Part shown: positions 22,112 to 33,100 of the stretch, in pieces
Numbering within the stretch: position 1 is the first letter of the stretch
Layout: the number at the start of each line of letters is the position of its first letter
Source: Branchiostoma belcheri
Lineage: Eukaryota; Chordata; Leptocardii; Amphioxiformes; Branchiostomatidae
Direction of reading: 5' to 3'
Length of the DNA: 64,000 nucleotides
Assembly (NCBI RefSeq): GCF_001625305.1
Contig: NW_017804065.1
Coordinates: forward strand, 1,963,730-2,027,729
The notes under the pieces: generated by a model
Database searches by the model: none
What the model was told of the DNA's origin: nothing
What the model saw: the letters and a program-made list of their open reading frames with translations, nothing else
Translations under genes and position numbers: made by a program

Positions 22112-22360
22112 TTATATATTATTTAAAAGGTGCTCTATAAAAACTATAGTCTTCTACCTTAAGTAGTGTCATAAATTACGTTGTACATGGTTTGGAATAG
22201 CGTGAAGTAAATCATTGGGTTCTGGAGTGTTTGGCCGACTTGCAATAAACATAAATTGGTGCCGTCATTATTTATATTAATGGCAGAGGCATTTATGTAA
22301 ATGAATGGACAATTTCTGTGCACAAAATTAAAACCATAAGCCAAGTAAAAGAGTCTGCAT

Positions 22361-22615
22361 TAGCCTGGGTGCCATCCTCTGTCGTTATCACCTGCTCCCT
22401 AATGTCGTTGGCTAACACGGAGTCCGGACTTGCTTACATATGTAACGGCAAGAGCCCTCAAAAATAGCTTAGACGAGTAGGACCAATCAGCGCACTTGTT
22501 TAAAATTTAAAGGAATATGAAGATTCAAGCCGTTACATATGTCAGCATGTACAGACTCCGTGGTAGCCAGCGACATTAGGGAGCGGGTAAAAGGACGGAG
22601 GATGACACCCATGCT
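22361..22615. mobile_element. Foldback MITE (allele 2)
   Basis: TAGCCTGGGTGCCATCCTC at the left is inverted at the right, and the arms run about 100 bp through CTCCCTAATGTCG and GTTACATATGT. The same element is at 28616-28874. No coding capacity. Confidence 0.75.
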
Positions 22616-22755
22616 ATTAAAGGCTGCATGGGGGTCCTGATGAAAAAAAGTTGCATGGAGAGATTAGGCACGCACATGTTGTTTTGGCCACGTCCCACAC
22701 AAAACCAGAATGGCGAATTGTAGAAGGAAACGTGTCATCGTGACCATGAACTTAC

Positions 22756-22884
22756 CTGCGTCACAGTGTATCCATTTGCCCTGATAGACCGCGGTTACAG
22801 AACACCAGGGACGGCCATGGCCATGGTTGACGTTGGTACAGGAATTGTAGGTTTTTCCTTCGTACGTAAATGGAAAATGGCAGT
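22756..22884 (-). CDS. Fibronectin type II (FN2) domain exon, allele 2 only
   Basis: Acceptor TATTTTTCAG, donor GCAG|GTAAGT, 43 codons, phase 1 to phase 1 as usual for a shuffled module. It holds CHFPFTYEGKTY, SCTNVNHG, PWCSV and WIHC: four cysteines and the aromatic residues of an FN2 collagen/gelatin-binding fold. Its phase would allow splicing from the last GON exon, which can also end the protein by itself (TAA four codons past the split point). I find no counterpart between 28875 and 30112 in the other allele. It may be an optional last-but-one exon or a stray exon. Confidence 0.8.
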
Positions 22885-22889
22885 CTGAA

Positions 22890-23535
22890 AAATAAGGAAA
22901 TGAGTAAAAGGCAAGAAGAGGGCAAATGTTTATCGATCCGTTGATGTTCCTGAAACTATACCAATACGCCAACACTTTGCCCATTTTTTTGATTCTGTAA
23001 TTTAGCGTTTCTATTCGAAGCAGCACACCCTGAGGTCTAGCAAACGGCTCTTCCGGGGAATAATTAGAAAGGTAAATAATTGTATGTCAGATATAAGGAT
23101 ATCTCATTAGCTACAAGAGAAACTAAGTGTGGTCTCTTCAACCTCTTTAATATTGGTAGAATTAACCAAAAAATTAACTCCAAAATTAGTGCACTAAATC
23201 GGGAATTCGCATGTAGGATAATCTAATTAGAAAAAAACCTATCCAGATAACAATCCTTGTCTGTATGCAAGTGACTCGCAGTTTTAGTCTGAGGCAGTTT
23301 GAAACAAAATATAAAGATTCTGATATCCTTTCTTGGGAAATGTTGTTTTGGAGCTGAATATTATAGGTCACGGTTGTAGTATTTTCATTTTGTTTTAAAA
23401 ACAAACTACAACCATTTGCGTGTCTGGTTCGCTAAAGAAGATATAGGTTTTTCATACGGTCAACAGCTGTCCAAAGGGGTCAAAGGTTACTTCTCAGTGG
23501 CAAATTTCACGCATGCTTTTGCTGTATATGACTTT
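22890..23535. other. No recognised feature
   Basis: AT-rich; no splice-bounded open segment seen. Confidence 0.3.
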
Positions 23536-23539
23536 TTTC

Positions 23540-23995
23540 AATTTTTTTTTTAATTCAAGTGGACAATTTACAACAGTATTGTCCTACCCACTGCCATCTA
23601 CGCTGGCGAAACCTGGAAACTTACAGCTAAAGTATATCCAGAAAGCTAGACGCCTTCCACCAGAGAAACCTGAGGAGAATACTGAAGGTGAGGTGGCAGG
23701 ACCACATAACGAACGAAGAAATCCTGAACAGGTCCAAGTCCAAGCCTCTGAGCACCATCGTAACAGAGAAAAGAATGTAGTTGGCAGGACATAGCCTCCG
23801 TCTGTGCAGCAGAAGGCACTCTAAGACAGCGATGACTTGGGTCCCCCAAAACGTCAGAAGGAAGAGACAGGGGAAGGCCGAAAGACACTTGGAACAAGAC
23901 CTTTCAAGACGATCTGAGAAGGGCAAACATCTGGTGTCCCAAACCGTGCCTTGTCCCAAACCATGCCTGGGCATATTATCCAAAATATGAATAAA
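23540..23995 (+). mobile_element. LINE C-terminal fragment with frame breaks, allele 2
   Basis: Pieces in three frames read like a retrotransposon end: LSYPLPSTLAKPGNL or its shifted form AIYAGETWKLTAK, then AGHSLRLCSRRHSKTAMTW, then RRKRQGKAERHLEQ. The order matches the tail of RTE/I-like reverse transcriptases. Absent from the other allele (28875-29105). Confidence 0.65.
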
Positions 23996-24314
23996 CGACA
24001 CTTTACTTTTGCCCTATTGTACGGAGGCACAAAATATTTATATTCTTTAGCACCAATAATCTTTTTTTTTTCAAGATTTAAAAAAAAAAGATTTTTCGTA
24101 ATCGTTTGGCCGTAATGTAGGACAGAAAAAAGGTAGAACCTCTTTGTTTGGTAGAACAAATAAATTGGCTATGTGTTATGCACCCTACTCCAATTATAAT
24201 ACACTACCATAAGGCCAATGAAAAACAAAAATAAAAGGAAACGAATTTTTATATGGGACGCCAACCAACGAATTGACATGTTTTGTTGCAGAGCTCTGTG
24301 GGGGTATCGCGGCG

Positions 24315-24764
24315 CTCCATGGAGGAGCTCTGCAGAACTGAGGACTGCACGAGCAAGCTCCATGGAGGAGCTCTGCAGAACTGAGGACTGCACGAGCAAG
24401 CTCCGTGGAGGAGCTCTGCAGAACTGAGGACTGCACGAGCAAGCTCCGTGGAGGAGCTCTGCAGAACTGAGGACTGCACGAGCAAGCTCCGTGGAGGAGC
24501 TCTGCAGAGCTGAGGACTGCACGAGCAAGCTCCATGGATGAGCTCTGCAGAACTGAGGACTGCACGAGCAAGCTCCATGGAGGAGCTCTGCAGAACTGAG
24601 GACTGCACGAGCAAGCTCCATGGAGGAGCTCTGCAGAACTGAGGACTGCACGAGCAAGCTCCATGGAGGAGCTCTGCAGAACTGAGGACTGCACGAGCAA
24701 GCTCCATGGAGGAGCTCTGCAGAACTGAGGACTGCACGAGTAAGCTCCATGGAGGAGCTCTGCA
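24315..24764. repeat. 43-bp minisatellite, about 10 units (allele 2)
   Basis: The unit starts CTCCATGGAGGAGCTCTGCA and ends CACGAGCAAG. Because 43 is not a multiple of 3 and the unit has no stop on the minus strand, all three minus frames stay open for about 200 codons. The other allele has about 6 units at 29427-29705. Confidence 0.95.
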
Positions 24765-25174
24765 CTGGTCACTAGACAACCTCGTGCCCAGCGCAGCATT
24801 ATTACTTTCCTCGCGATTTTTACAGGTTCTGGGAACGAGTTTAATTTTCAATTTATTCTCAAAAATTAGAAAAGGGGCTTACGAAATGCCTTATTGCACA
24901 TGAATGTCATTGATAACAGCTGTTAGAATGAGATGTATGCTGAATGCCCTAGCCGTCTATGTTTAAAAAACTCTCGTGAAGCTCCGTCAACACTTTCACA
25001 GTGAAGCTGATTAATTTAATGAGAGCCCCTTTATATTTACTGTGTTTATATCTCGTTAGTTCAATACATTGTGATTCTGAAGGACAACGCATCGAGCATT
25101 TATGATTTGGGCACATAGGTCGCTGAAAAATGCATTTTAGTAAGATGCAACTTTGGACTCTTAATTAAAGCGCA

Positions 25175-25255
25175 TTACTGACCGTGTATAAGGTATATTT
25201 TCCCTCCCACAGGGTCGCAGGTCGCACAATATCCACCACACCTGGCAGAGGCAAT
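25175..25255 (-). CDS. GON exon d and stop, allele 2
   Basis: 81 nt from ATT after CTGCAG to TAA; encodes RCGGYCATCDPVGGK. Confidence 0.7.
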   Translation of the reverse strand: MASARCGGYCATCDPVGGKIYLIHGQ

Positions 25256-27251
25256 CTGCAGAACAATTGTGTCAGATGTATCATAAAAAAACAGGATATT
25301 TTACAGATTATAAAAAAAGTAAAATTTAAAAAATGACTGGGCATGTATTTACAAAGTAATGGTATTTTTCACATTCTGCAACGCCCAAAACTTTGCAATT
25401 TGTCTTAACCACATCCTAATCGATCATTGTTTTCGAGATTCGCTCTTTTTTACATATTACATGCTCCGCAAATCAGATTTTTGTTGCTGTCAAAGAGGTT
25501 ATACTTGGGGTAGCGTTTGGCGTGGATGTTTGCGAATCGGCACGGCACCTCAACAAGATATAAATAAAAATAAGCTATTAGATTCTGTGCGTCTTGAGGC
25601 TTTGCTTCGAACAGCAAATCTTTTGATTTTAACATCTCGCGTTCTATACAAGATACCTCAAAGGTATATGACAGAAAGTTTAACAAAAAAGTGTGCTAGA
25701 ATATGAAGGCCTGTTAATACTTGCTACTCATGACAACACCATTGGCATCAAAATTACGTTTTTTTAGTACTATTTACAATATCTCGATACATATTTAAAA
25801 ATAGTTGAAAAGATAAAGTTTAAAACATGAAAATTAAAAAAAAACACTAAAAGTGGATGGTATGGTGAAAGAGATGTTCAATAACACCTTTTAATGTACC
25901 ATCTCACCATTTATCTGCAATTCATGCTCAATTTGGAAATAAAACCTAAAGAAATACTGTATCAACCGAAATACTGAATTTTGCTAAACGGGCAGGAGGC
26001 AGATTGAAGTTACCTCAATAATATGGTGATTGTTAGGATACCATAGGTAACATTTCTTTAATTTATAATTATAATAAGTAATAATTTTCAATGATTTGGC
26101 ACATATAAATCCGTAGACTTAAGAAACTTCTAGGCTTGAAGCATGGATATTGCCTTAAATTTAAATTAAATGCAAGATGTGCAGCACAGTTAACAACTAA
26201 GTCGTTATGAAGAAGAGACAAACCTTTCCATCATCGGACTTTGTCATGTCAGAGATTTGCAGATTTTGTGGCCAGTGTTCGTTTAACTTCCATTCGACGT
26301 TTGCCAGTTTGAGTTTTGTCCCAGTCAGATTCACCTTAAACTTTCCCTTAGCACATCCCTGTAATGCTGAATAGCAGTCTCCAGCGTGTCCGAATTTTAT
26401 ATCTCGCCCATCTGTCAATAAATACAGTCATTATAAAAGGAAAGCAAATCGAAAACTTTTAAGTTTTCCCCATACAGCGTGGGGCAAGTTTACCTAAAAG
26501 ATTATTAGGTTGCATGCTGCCAGTTAAACATACTGTAGAGATTATTGTAGTGAATTCTTGTTTGTTGACCTTCAATATTCGCTTACTTTGCGCCATTTGA
26601 TAGTGCAGACATTTCTTTTTTTTGAGACTTACTTTTTACCCAGTTTCTAGACAGCAGTGCTACATAGAGGTTCGGTATCAACTCGGCAGATAGGAGCAAT
26701 GTTCTCGTCATGTAAAGTAACCAAACTTGTACGCACCAGTAGTCCGTGCAAAGGTGTAGTCATCTCGGATAACCTCGATCCTGGACTTATGAAACTTGAT
26801 TCTTAGCTTGCTGAACTTCGTAGTTCCTGCATAGTCATAGTCCCTCTAAATAATAGATTCATAAAGAAAATTACACTGTCTTGAAATTGAACTTGATTAC
26901 ACAATGCATCAATGAGTTTGTTTAAAGAGTTTGAATGGTTGATATATTCTAAGGCACAATTTTCAAACATGACAGTAAAATCATTAATTTAATATTGCTG
27001 TCAACAGTGTTAACTTACCGTTGTTAATCCATTGCATTGCTCTGCAGTCAAAAGTCTATAAGGATAGACATGGGCAAAGTTCTCATTAGGACCCGATGGT
27101 AGGGACAAGAACTCCTTTGGGTTCCCTGATGCCATGTTGTAACAATAGATGCGGAGGGATACATCCTTGTTCGTTGGAAATGGGCGAAATGTGTACTCTC
27201 CGTCCGAGGCTCGCGGTAGTAGGGACTTCACATCAGAGCACGAGTCAATGC
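25175..27251 (-). CDS. Second allele of the GON-domain exons (four exons)
   Basis: 27251-27019, 26845-26737, 26411-26224 and 25255-25175 match 32150-30113 exon by exon, with identical lengths and phases and only scattered substitutions (for example WPQNLQ for WPENLQ). They encode the whole GON domain ending IHGQ and TAA. Read as an allele rather than a tandem GON repeat, because the intergenic DNA on both sides is also duplicated and the block lies between N gaps. Confidence 0.8.
26224..26411 (-). CDS. GON exon c, allele 2
   Basis: 188 nt, phase 1 to 0; encodes GHAGDCYS and KFKVNLTGTKLKLANVEW. Confidence 0.85.
26737..26845 (-). CDS. GON exon b, allele 2
   Basis: 109 nt, phase 0 to 1; encodes RDYDYAGTTKFSKLRIK-like residues. 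Confidence 0.75.
27019..27251 (-). CDS. GON exon a, allele 2
   Basis: 233 nt, phase 1 to 0; encodes SDGEYTFRPFPTNKD and IYCYNMASGNP. One Glu/Lys difference from allele 1. Confidence 0.8.
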
Positions 27252-27599
27252 CTGGAAAAATGAGTTTGACAGATCGGTTAATTAAAAGGAAAAAAAAAGG
27301 TTTCATAGCTGGTGTCTATCCGTGCAACAATGACACAAATTCTTTGAAAAGCAGAGAATCTTATCCGGTTGGCATTATTATGTCCCACATATCATCAGAA
27401 AACATAAATAAAACTATAATTAAATAATATGATGCTAATCCCCATTGTTAATTACCGGGGGTTTGTAGCTGACAATGACCTACAAAGGACAAGTATATGC
27501 ACTGGAAAGGACGATATTTGCTCGGGAGCAAAAACCGAACCGAACGAAAAGAACCATAACTTTCGGCTGCGAACACATTTGCAAACGGTGACACTATGG

Positions 27600-28152
27600 G
27601 TGAGAAAACAGCTGTTTCTAATCAACAACAAAACAGCTGCTCGTTATCTACATGTGATATTCGTGACAGACCGAGGACAATCCGTGCTGCACGGTTTTGG
27701 AGTTTCTGGAGGTTGTCAGAGAGAGATTTCCCACAGTTGGCCCTTACAGTGTTGCAGCACTCAATCTTTGGGCGAACCATACAATTAAACAGCACAGAAA
27801 GTGTCTTAGGCGGTAGAATGGGTACTAAACGTTTTAACACTCCTAGCCTAGAGGACACTGCATTGCATAGCTTGTTAATATGTATGCTCCATGTGAGACA
27901 GGGATCAAGCCAAACACCCAAATACTTGAAACATGAAACTACCTCCAAATACGTTCCGGAAAGAGTAAAGATTTAGTTGTTCGCTATCTAGACGTAGCCT
28001 TCTCACAGTGCCAAAAAGCATTGCCTTGCATTTCCGGACATTAAGTGTCAGTCTGTTTGCATCCAGCCACCTCTCAATATTGCGGAGATCCGCATTCAAG
28101 GCTCTGTTTATATCAGTAACTGATTTCGATGCAAAGAAAATTGCTGTATCAT
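27600..28152 (-). mobile_element. LINE reverse transcriptase fragment (allele 2), cut by gap
   Basis: Encodes ALNADLRNIERWLDANRLTL and FKYLGVWLDPCLTW, with a frame break near 27940. Same insertion as 32480-33325. The contig stops inside it. Confidence 0.8.
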
Positions 28153-28172
28153 NNNNNNNNNNNNNNNNNNNN
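28153..28172. other. Assembly gap (20 N)
   Basis: Joins the end of the inserted allelic contig, inside a LINE, to sequence inside a piggyBac-type MITE. The two sides are not naturally adjacent by homology. Confidence 0.99.
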
Positions 28173-28531
28173 AAATATGTATGACGTCATTTTATGACGT
28201 CACCGGTGTTGCTATGGGCAACATAAGACTTAGTATACCCTAATATTCTGTCAAAAACACTTTTGTTAAAGTTATGTTGTATACCATTTAGTTTTCAGGG
28301 AAAAGCCTATCTAGACGGTTTTGGCCAATAAAATCACATTAATGACGTCATAAAGATGTCATATTACGTCATAATGACAAAAAATTGTAGATATGATAAA
28401 TTTTTACTACTACACCATCCTCTGAAAATTTGGTAGTCATACGACATACCGTTAGCGAGTTCTGAGGGGGGGGGTCAAAAGAGCCCCCCCCCCGGTCAAA
28501 TCTTGCTCAAAAAAGCCCGGTCTAGATAGGG
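28173..28531. mobile_element. piggyBac-type MITE, family 2, right part
   Basis: Overlaps 12944-13250 and continues to the terminus CCCGGTCTAGATAGGG and TTAA (28532-28535). The right flank TTAATGGCAGAGG equals the flank of the empty site at 22277. Confidence 0.85.
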
Positions 28532-28572
28532 TTAATGGCAGAGGGATCAATGTAAATGAATGGACAATTTCT

Positions 28573-28920
28573 GTGCACAAAATTAAAACTATAACCCAAG
28601 AAAAAGAGTCTACATTAGCCTGGGTGCCATCCTCTGTCGTTTTCGCCTACTCCCTAATGTCGCTGGCTACCACGGAGTCCGGACTTGCTGACATACTAAC
28701 GGCAAGAGCACCCTCCCCTCAAAAATGGGCTTAGACGAGTAAGACCTATCAGCACACTTCAAAATCTAAACGAATATGCAGATTGAAGCCGTTAGTATGT
28801 CAGCAAGCCCAGACACCGTGGTAGCCAGCGACATTAGGGAGCGGGGAAAAGGACGGAGGGTGGCACCCAGGCTAATGTAGACTCTTTTTCTTGGGTTATA
28901 GTTTTAATTTTGTGCACACA
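28573..28920. repeat. Foldback MITE with inverted-duplicated flanks (allele 1)
   Basis: The MITE core is 28616-28874. The DNA beside it on the left (TGTGCACAAAATTAAAAC through AAAAAGAGTCTACAT) is present again, inverted, on the right. In allele 2 the right flank is unrelated, so the outer inversion is specific to this allele. Confidence 0.75.
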
Positions 28921-28959
28921 TCAAACTATCGATTGATCAATAGTTTGTGCTTATAAACC

Positions 28960-29103
28960 TGCATTTCCCCTCTGGTCTCTCAGTCACTGACGAAAGCTAG
29001 TGGATACTAGCTGAAACGTCTGACGTTTTCAAAAGCATATCCAGTTGCTTGAGTAACTGCTTTTTGGCGTATCGTATTACCTGGATGTCTAACCTTCATC
29101 GAC
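28960..29103 (+). mobile_element. Penelope-like 3' end remnant
   Basis: Reads ACTGACGAAAGCTAGTGGAT, then AGCTGAAACGTCTGACG, then GTTGCTTGAGTAACTGC. This order I associate with the end of Penelope-like elements in marine invertebrates. No ORF. Confidence 0.4.
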
Positions 29104-29426
29104 GTAAACGACACTTTACTTTTGCCCAATTTAGGAGGCACAAAATATCTATTCTTTAGCACCAGTAATCATTTCTTTTTTTTAAAGATTTTTTAAAAGG
29201 ATTTTTCGTAATCGTTTGACCGTAATGTATGACAGATAAAAAAGTAGAACCTCTTTGTTTGGTAGAACAAATAAATTGGCTATGTGTTATGCACCCTACT
29301 CCAATTATAATACGCTACCATAAGGCCAATGGAAAACAAAAATAAAAAGAACCGCATTTTTACATGGTGACGCCAACCAACGAATTGACATGTTTTGTCG
29401 CAGAGCTCTGTGGGGGTATCGCGGCG

Positions 29427-29705
29427 CTCCATGGAGGAGCTCTGCAGAACTGAGGACTGCACGAGCAAGCTCCATGGAGGAGCTCTGCAGAACTGAGGAC
29501 TGCACGAGCAAGCTCCATGGAGGAGCTCTGCAGAACTGAGGACTGCACGAGCAAGCTCCATGGAGGAGCTCTGCAGAACTGAGGACTGCACGAGCAAGCT
29601 CCATGGAGGAGCTCTGCAGAACTGAGGGTTGCACGAGCAAGCTCCATGGAGGAGCTCTGCAGAACTGAGGGTTGCACGAGCAAGCTCCATGCAGGAGCTC
29701 TGCAC
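29427..29705. repeat. 43-bp minisatellite, about 6 units (allele 1)
   Basis: Same unit as 24315-24764; two units carry GGTTGCACG in place of GACTGCACG. Confidence 0.95.
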
Positions 29706-30112
29706 TGGTCACTAGACAACCTCGTGCCCAGCGCAGAATTATTACTTTCCTCGCGATTTTTACAGGTTCTAGGTTCTGGAGTTTAATTTTAAATTTTTTC
29801 TCAAAAATTAGAAAAGGGACTTACGAAATGCCGCATTGCACATGAATGTCATTGATAACAGCTGTTAGAATGAGATGTATGCTGAATGCCCTAGCCGCCT
29901 ATGTTAATAAAAATCTCGTGAAGCTCCGTCAAAACTTTCACATTGAAGCTTATTCAATGAGAGCCTCTTTATATTTACTGTGTTTATATTTTGTTAGTTT
30001 AATACATTGTGATTCTAAAGGACAACGCATCGAGCATTTATGATTTGGGCACGTAGGTCGCTGAAAAATGCATTTTAGTAAGATGCAACTTTGGACTCTT
30101 AATTGAAGCGCT

Positions 30113-30193
30113 TTACTGACCGTGTATAAGGTATATTTTCCCTCCCACAGGGTCGCAGGTCGCACAATATCCACCACACCTGGCAGAGGCAAT
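30113..30193 (-). CDS. MACPF-GON gene exon 23: GON end and stop
   Basis: 81 nt. RCGGYCATCDP closes the GON domain and the frame stops at TAA after IHGQ. A donor-like CACG|GTCAGT lies within the last codons and could instead splice on at phase 1. Confidence 0.72.
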   Translation of the reverse strand: MASARCGGYCATCDPVGGKIYLIHGQ

Positions 30194-33100
30194 CTGCAGA
30201 ACAATTGTGTCAGATGTATCATAAAATAACAGTATATTTTATAGATTATAAAAAAAAGTTTAAAAACTGACTGGGCATGTATTTACAAAGTAATGGTATT
30301 TTTCACATTCTGCAACGCCCAAAACTTTGCAATTTGTCTTAACCACATCCTAATCGATCATGGTTTTCGAGATTCGCTCTTTTTTACATATTACATGCTC
30401 CGCAAATAAGATTTTTGTTGCTGTCAAAGAGGTTATACTTGGGGTAGCGTTTGGCGTGGATGTTTGCGAATCGGCACGGCACCTCAACAAGATATAAATA
30501 AAAAAGCTATTAGATTCTGGGCGGCTTGAGGCTTTGCTTCGAACAGCAAATCTTTTGATTTTAACATCTCGCGTTCTATACAAGGTACCTCAAAGGTATA
30601 TGACAAAACTTTAACAAAAAAGTGCATCAAAATTACATTTTTAGTACTATATTTACAATATCTCAATACATATTTAAAAATAGTTGAAAAGATAAAGTTT
30701 AAAACATTTCATGAAAATTAAAAAAAACAACACTAAAAGTGGATGGTATGGTGAAAGAAATGTTCAATAACACCTTTTAATGTACCATCTCACCATTTAT
30801 CTGCAAATCATGCTCAATTTGGAAATAAAACCTAAAGAAATACTGTATTAACCGAAATACTGAATTTTGCTAAACGGGCAAGAGGCAGATTGAAGTTACC
30901 TCAATAATATGGTGATTGTTTGGATAGGTAACATTTCTTTAATTTATAATCATAATAAGTAATAATTTTCAATGATTTGGCACATATAAATCCGTAGACT
31001 TAACTAACTTCTAGGCTTGAAGAATGGATATTGCCTTAAATTTAAATTAAATGCAAGATGTGCAGCACAGTTAACAACTAAGTCGTTATGAAGAAGAGAC
31101 AAACCTTTCCATCATCGGACTTTGTCATGTCAGAGATTTGCAGATTTTCTGGCCAGTGTTCGTTTAACTTCCATTCGACGTTTGCCAGTTTGAGTTTTGT
31201 CCCAGTCAGATTCACCTTAAACTTTCCCTTAGCACATCCCTGTAATGCTGAATAGCAGTCTCCAGCGTGTCCGAATTTTATATCTCGCCCATCTGTCAAT
31301 AAATACAATCATTTTAAAAGGAAAGCAAATCGAAAACTTTTAAGTTTTCCCCATACAGCGTGGGGCAAGTTTACCTAGTAAAAGATTATTAGGTTGCATG
31401 CTGCCAGTTAAACAAACTGTAGAGATTATTGTAGAGAATTCTTGTTTGTTGACCTTCAATATTCGCTTACTTTTCGCCATTCTATAGTGCAGACATTTCT
31501 TTTTTTTGGGGGGAGACTTACTTTTTACCCGGTTTCTAGACAGCAGTGCTACATAGAGGTTCGGTATCAACTCGGCAGATATAGAAGAAATGTTCTCGTC
31601 ATGTAAAGTAACCAAACTTGTACGCACCAGTAGTCCGTGCAAAGGTGTAGTCATCTCGAATAACCTCGATCCTGGACTTATCAAACTTGATTCTTAGCTT
31701 GCTAAACTTCGTAGTTCCTGCATAGTCATAGTCCCTCTAAATAATAGAATCATAAAGAAAATTACACTGTCTTGAAATTGAACTTGATTACACAATGCAT
31801 CAATGAGTTTGTTTGAAGAGTTTGTTGGGTTGATTCTAAGGCACAATTTAGCTATTTTCAAACATAAAAGACAGTAAAATCATTAATTTAATATTGCTGT
31901 CAACAGTGTTAACTTACCGTTGTTAATCCATTGCATTGTTTTGCAGTCAGAAGTCTATAAGGATAGACATGGGCAAAGTTCTCATTAGGACCCGATGGTA
32001 GGGACAAGAACTCCTTTGGGTTCCCTGATGCCATGTTGTAACAATAGATGCGGAGGGATACATCCTTGTTCGTTGGAAATGGGCGAAATGTGTACTCTCC
32101 GTCCGAGGCTCGCGGTAGTAGGGACTTCACATCAGAGCACGAGTCAATGCCTGGAAAAATGAGTTTGACAGATCGGTTAAAAGGAAAAAAAAAGGTTTCA
32201 TAGCTGGTGTCTATCCGTGCAACAATGACACAAATTCTTTGAAAAGCAGAGAATCTTATCCGGTTGGCATTATTATGTCCCACATATCATCAGAAAACAT
32301 AAATAAAACTATAATTAAATAATATGATGCTAATCCCCATTGTTAATTACCGGGGGTTTGTAGCTGACAATGACCTACAAAGGACAAGTATATGCACTGG
32401 AAAGGACGATATTTGCTCGGGAGCAAAAACCGAACCGAACGAAAAGAACCATAACTTTCGGCTGCGAACACATTTGCAAACGGTGACACTATGGGTGAGA
32501 AAACAGCTGTTTCTAATCAACAACAAAACAGCTGCTCGTTATCTACATGTGATATTCGTGACAGACCGAGGATAATCCGTGCTGCACGGTTTTGGAGTTT
32601 CTGGAGGTTGTCAGAGAGAGATTTCCCACAGTTGGCCCTTACAGTGTCGCAGTACTCAATCTTTGGGAGAACCATACAATTAAACAGCATAGAAAGTGTC
32701 TTAGGCGGTAGAATGGGTACTAGACGTTTTAACACTCCTAGCCTAGAGGACACTGCATTGCATAGCTTGTTAATATGTATGCTCCATGTGAGACAGGGAT
32801 CAAGCCAAACACCCAAATACTTGAAACATGAAACTACCTCCAAATACGTTCCGGAAAGAGTAAGATTTAGTTGTTCGCTATGTAGACGTAGCCTTCTCAC
32901 AGTGCCAAAAAGCATTGCCTTGCATTTCCGGACATTAAGTGTCAGTCTGTTTGCATCCAGCCACCTCTCAATATTGCGGAGATCCGCATTCAAGGCTCTG
33001 TTTATATCAGTAACTGATTTCGATGCAAAGAAAATTGCTGTATCATCCGCATAGATTACTATTTGTCCTTGGCTTATGTAGTTTGGCATATCATTTATGA

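Noticed and set aside
24315-24764. CRISPR-like array
   Set aside because: Units are directly adjacent with no unique spacers; this is a eukaryotic minisatellite.
24169-24851. Three open frames of about 200 codons on the minus strand
   Set aside because: Produced by a stop-free 43-bp repeat read in three frames; the shorter array in the other allele gives shorter frames with no sign of selection.
25359-25706. 115-codon + strand frame and its antisense in the intron before the last GON exon
   Set aside because: The other allele (30350-30666) breaks both frames with indels.
27429-27976. Open frames on the + strand over the LINE
   Set aside because: Antisense to the reverse transcriptase fragment.
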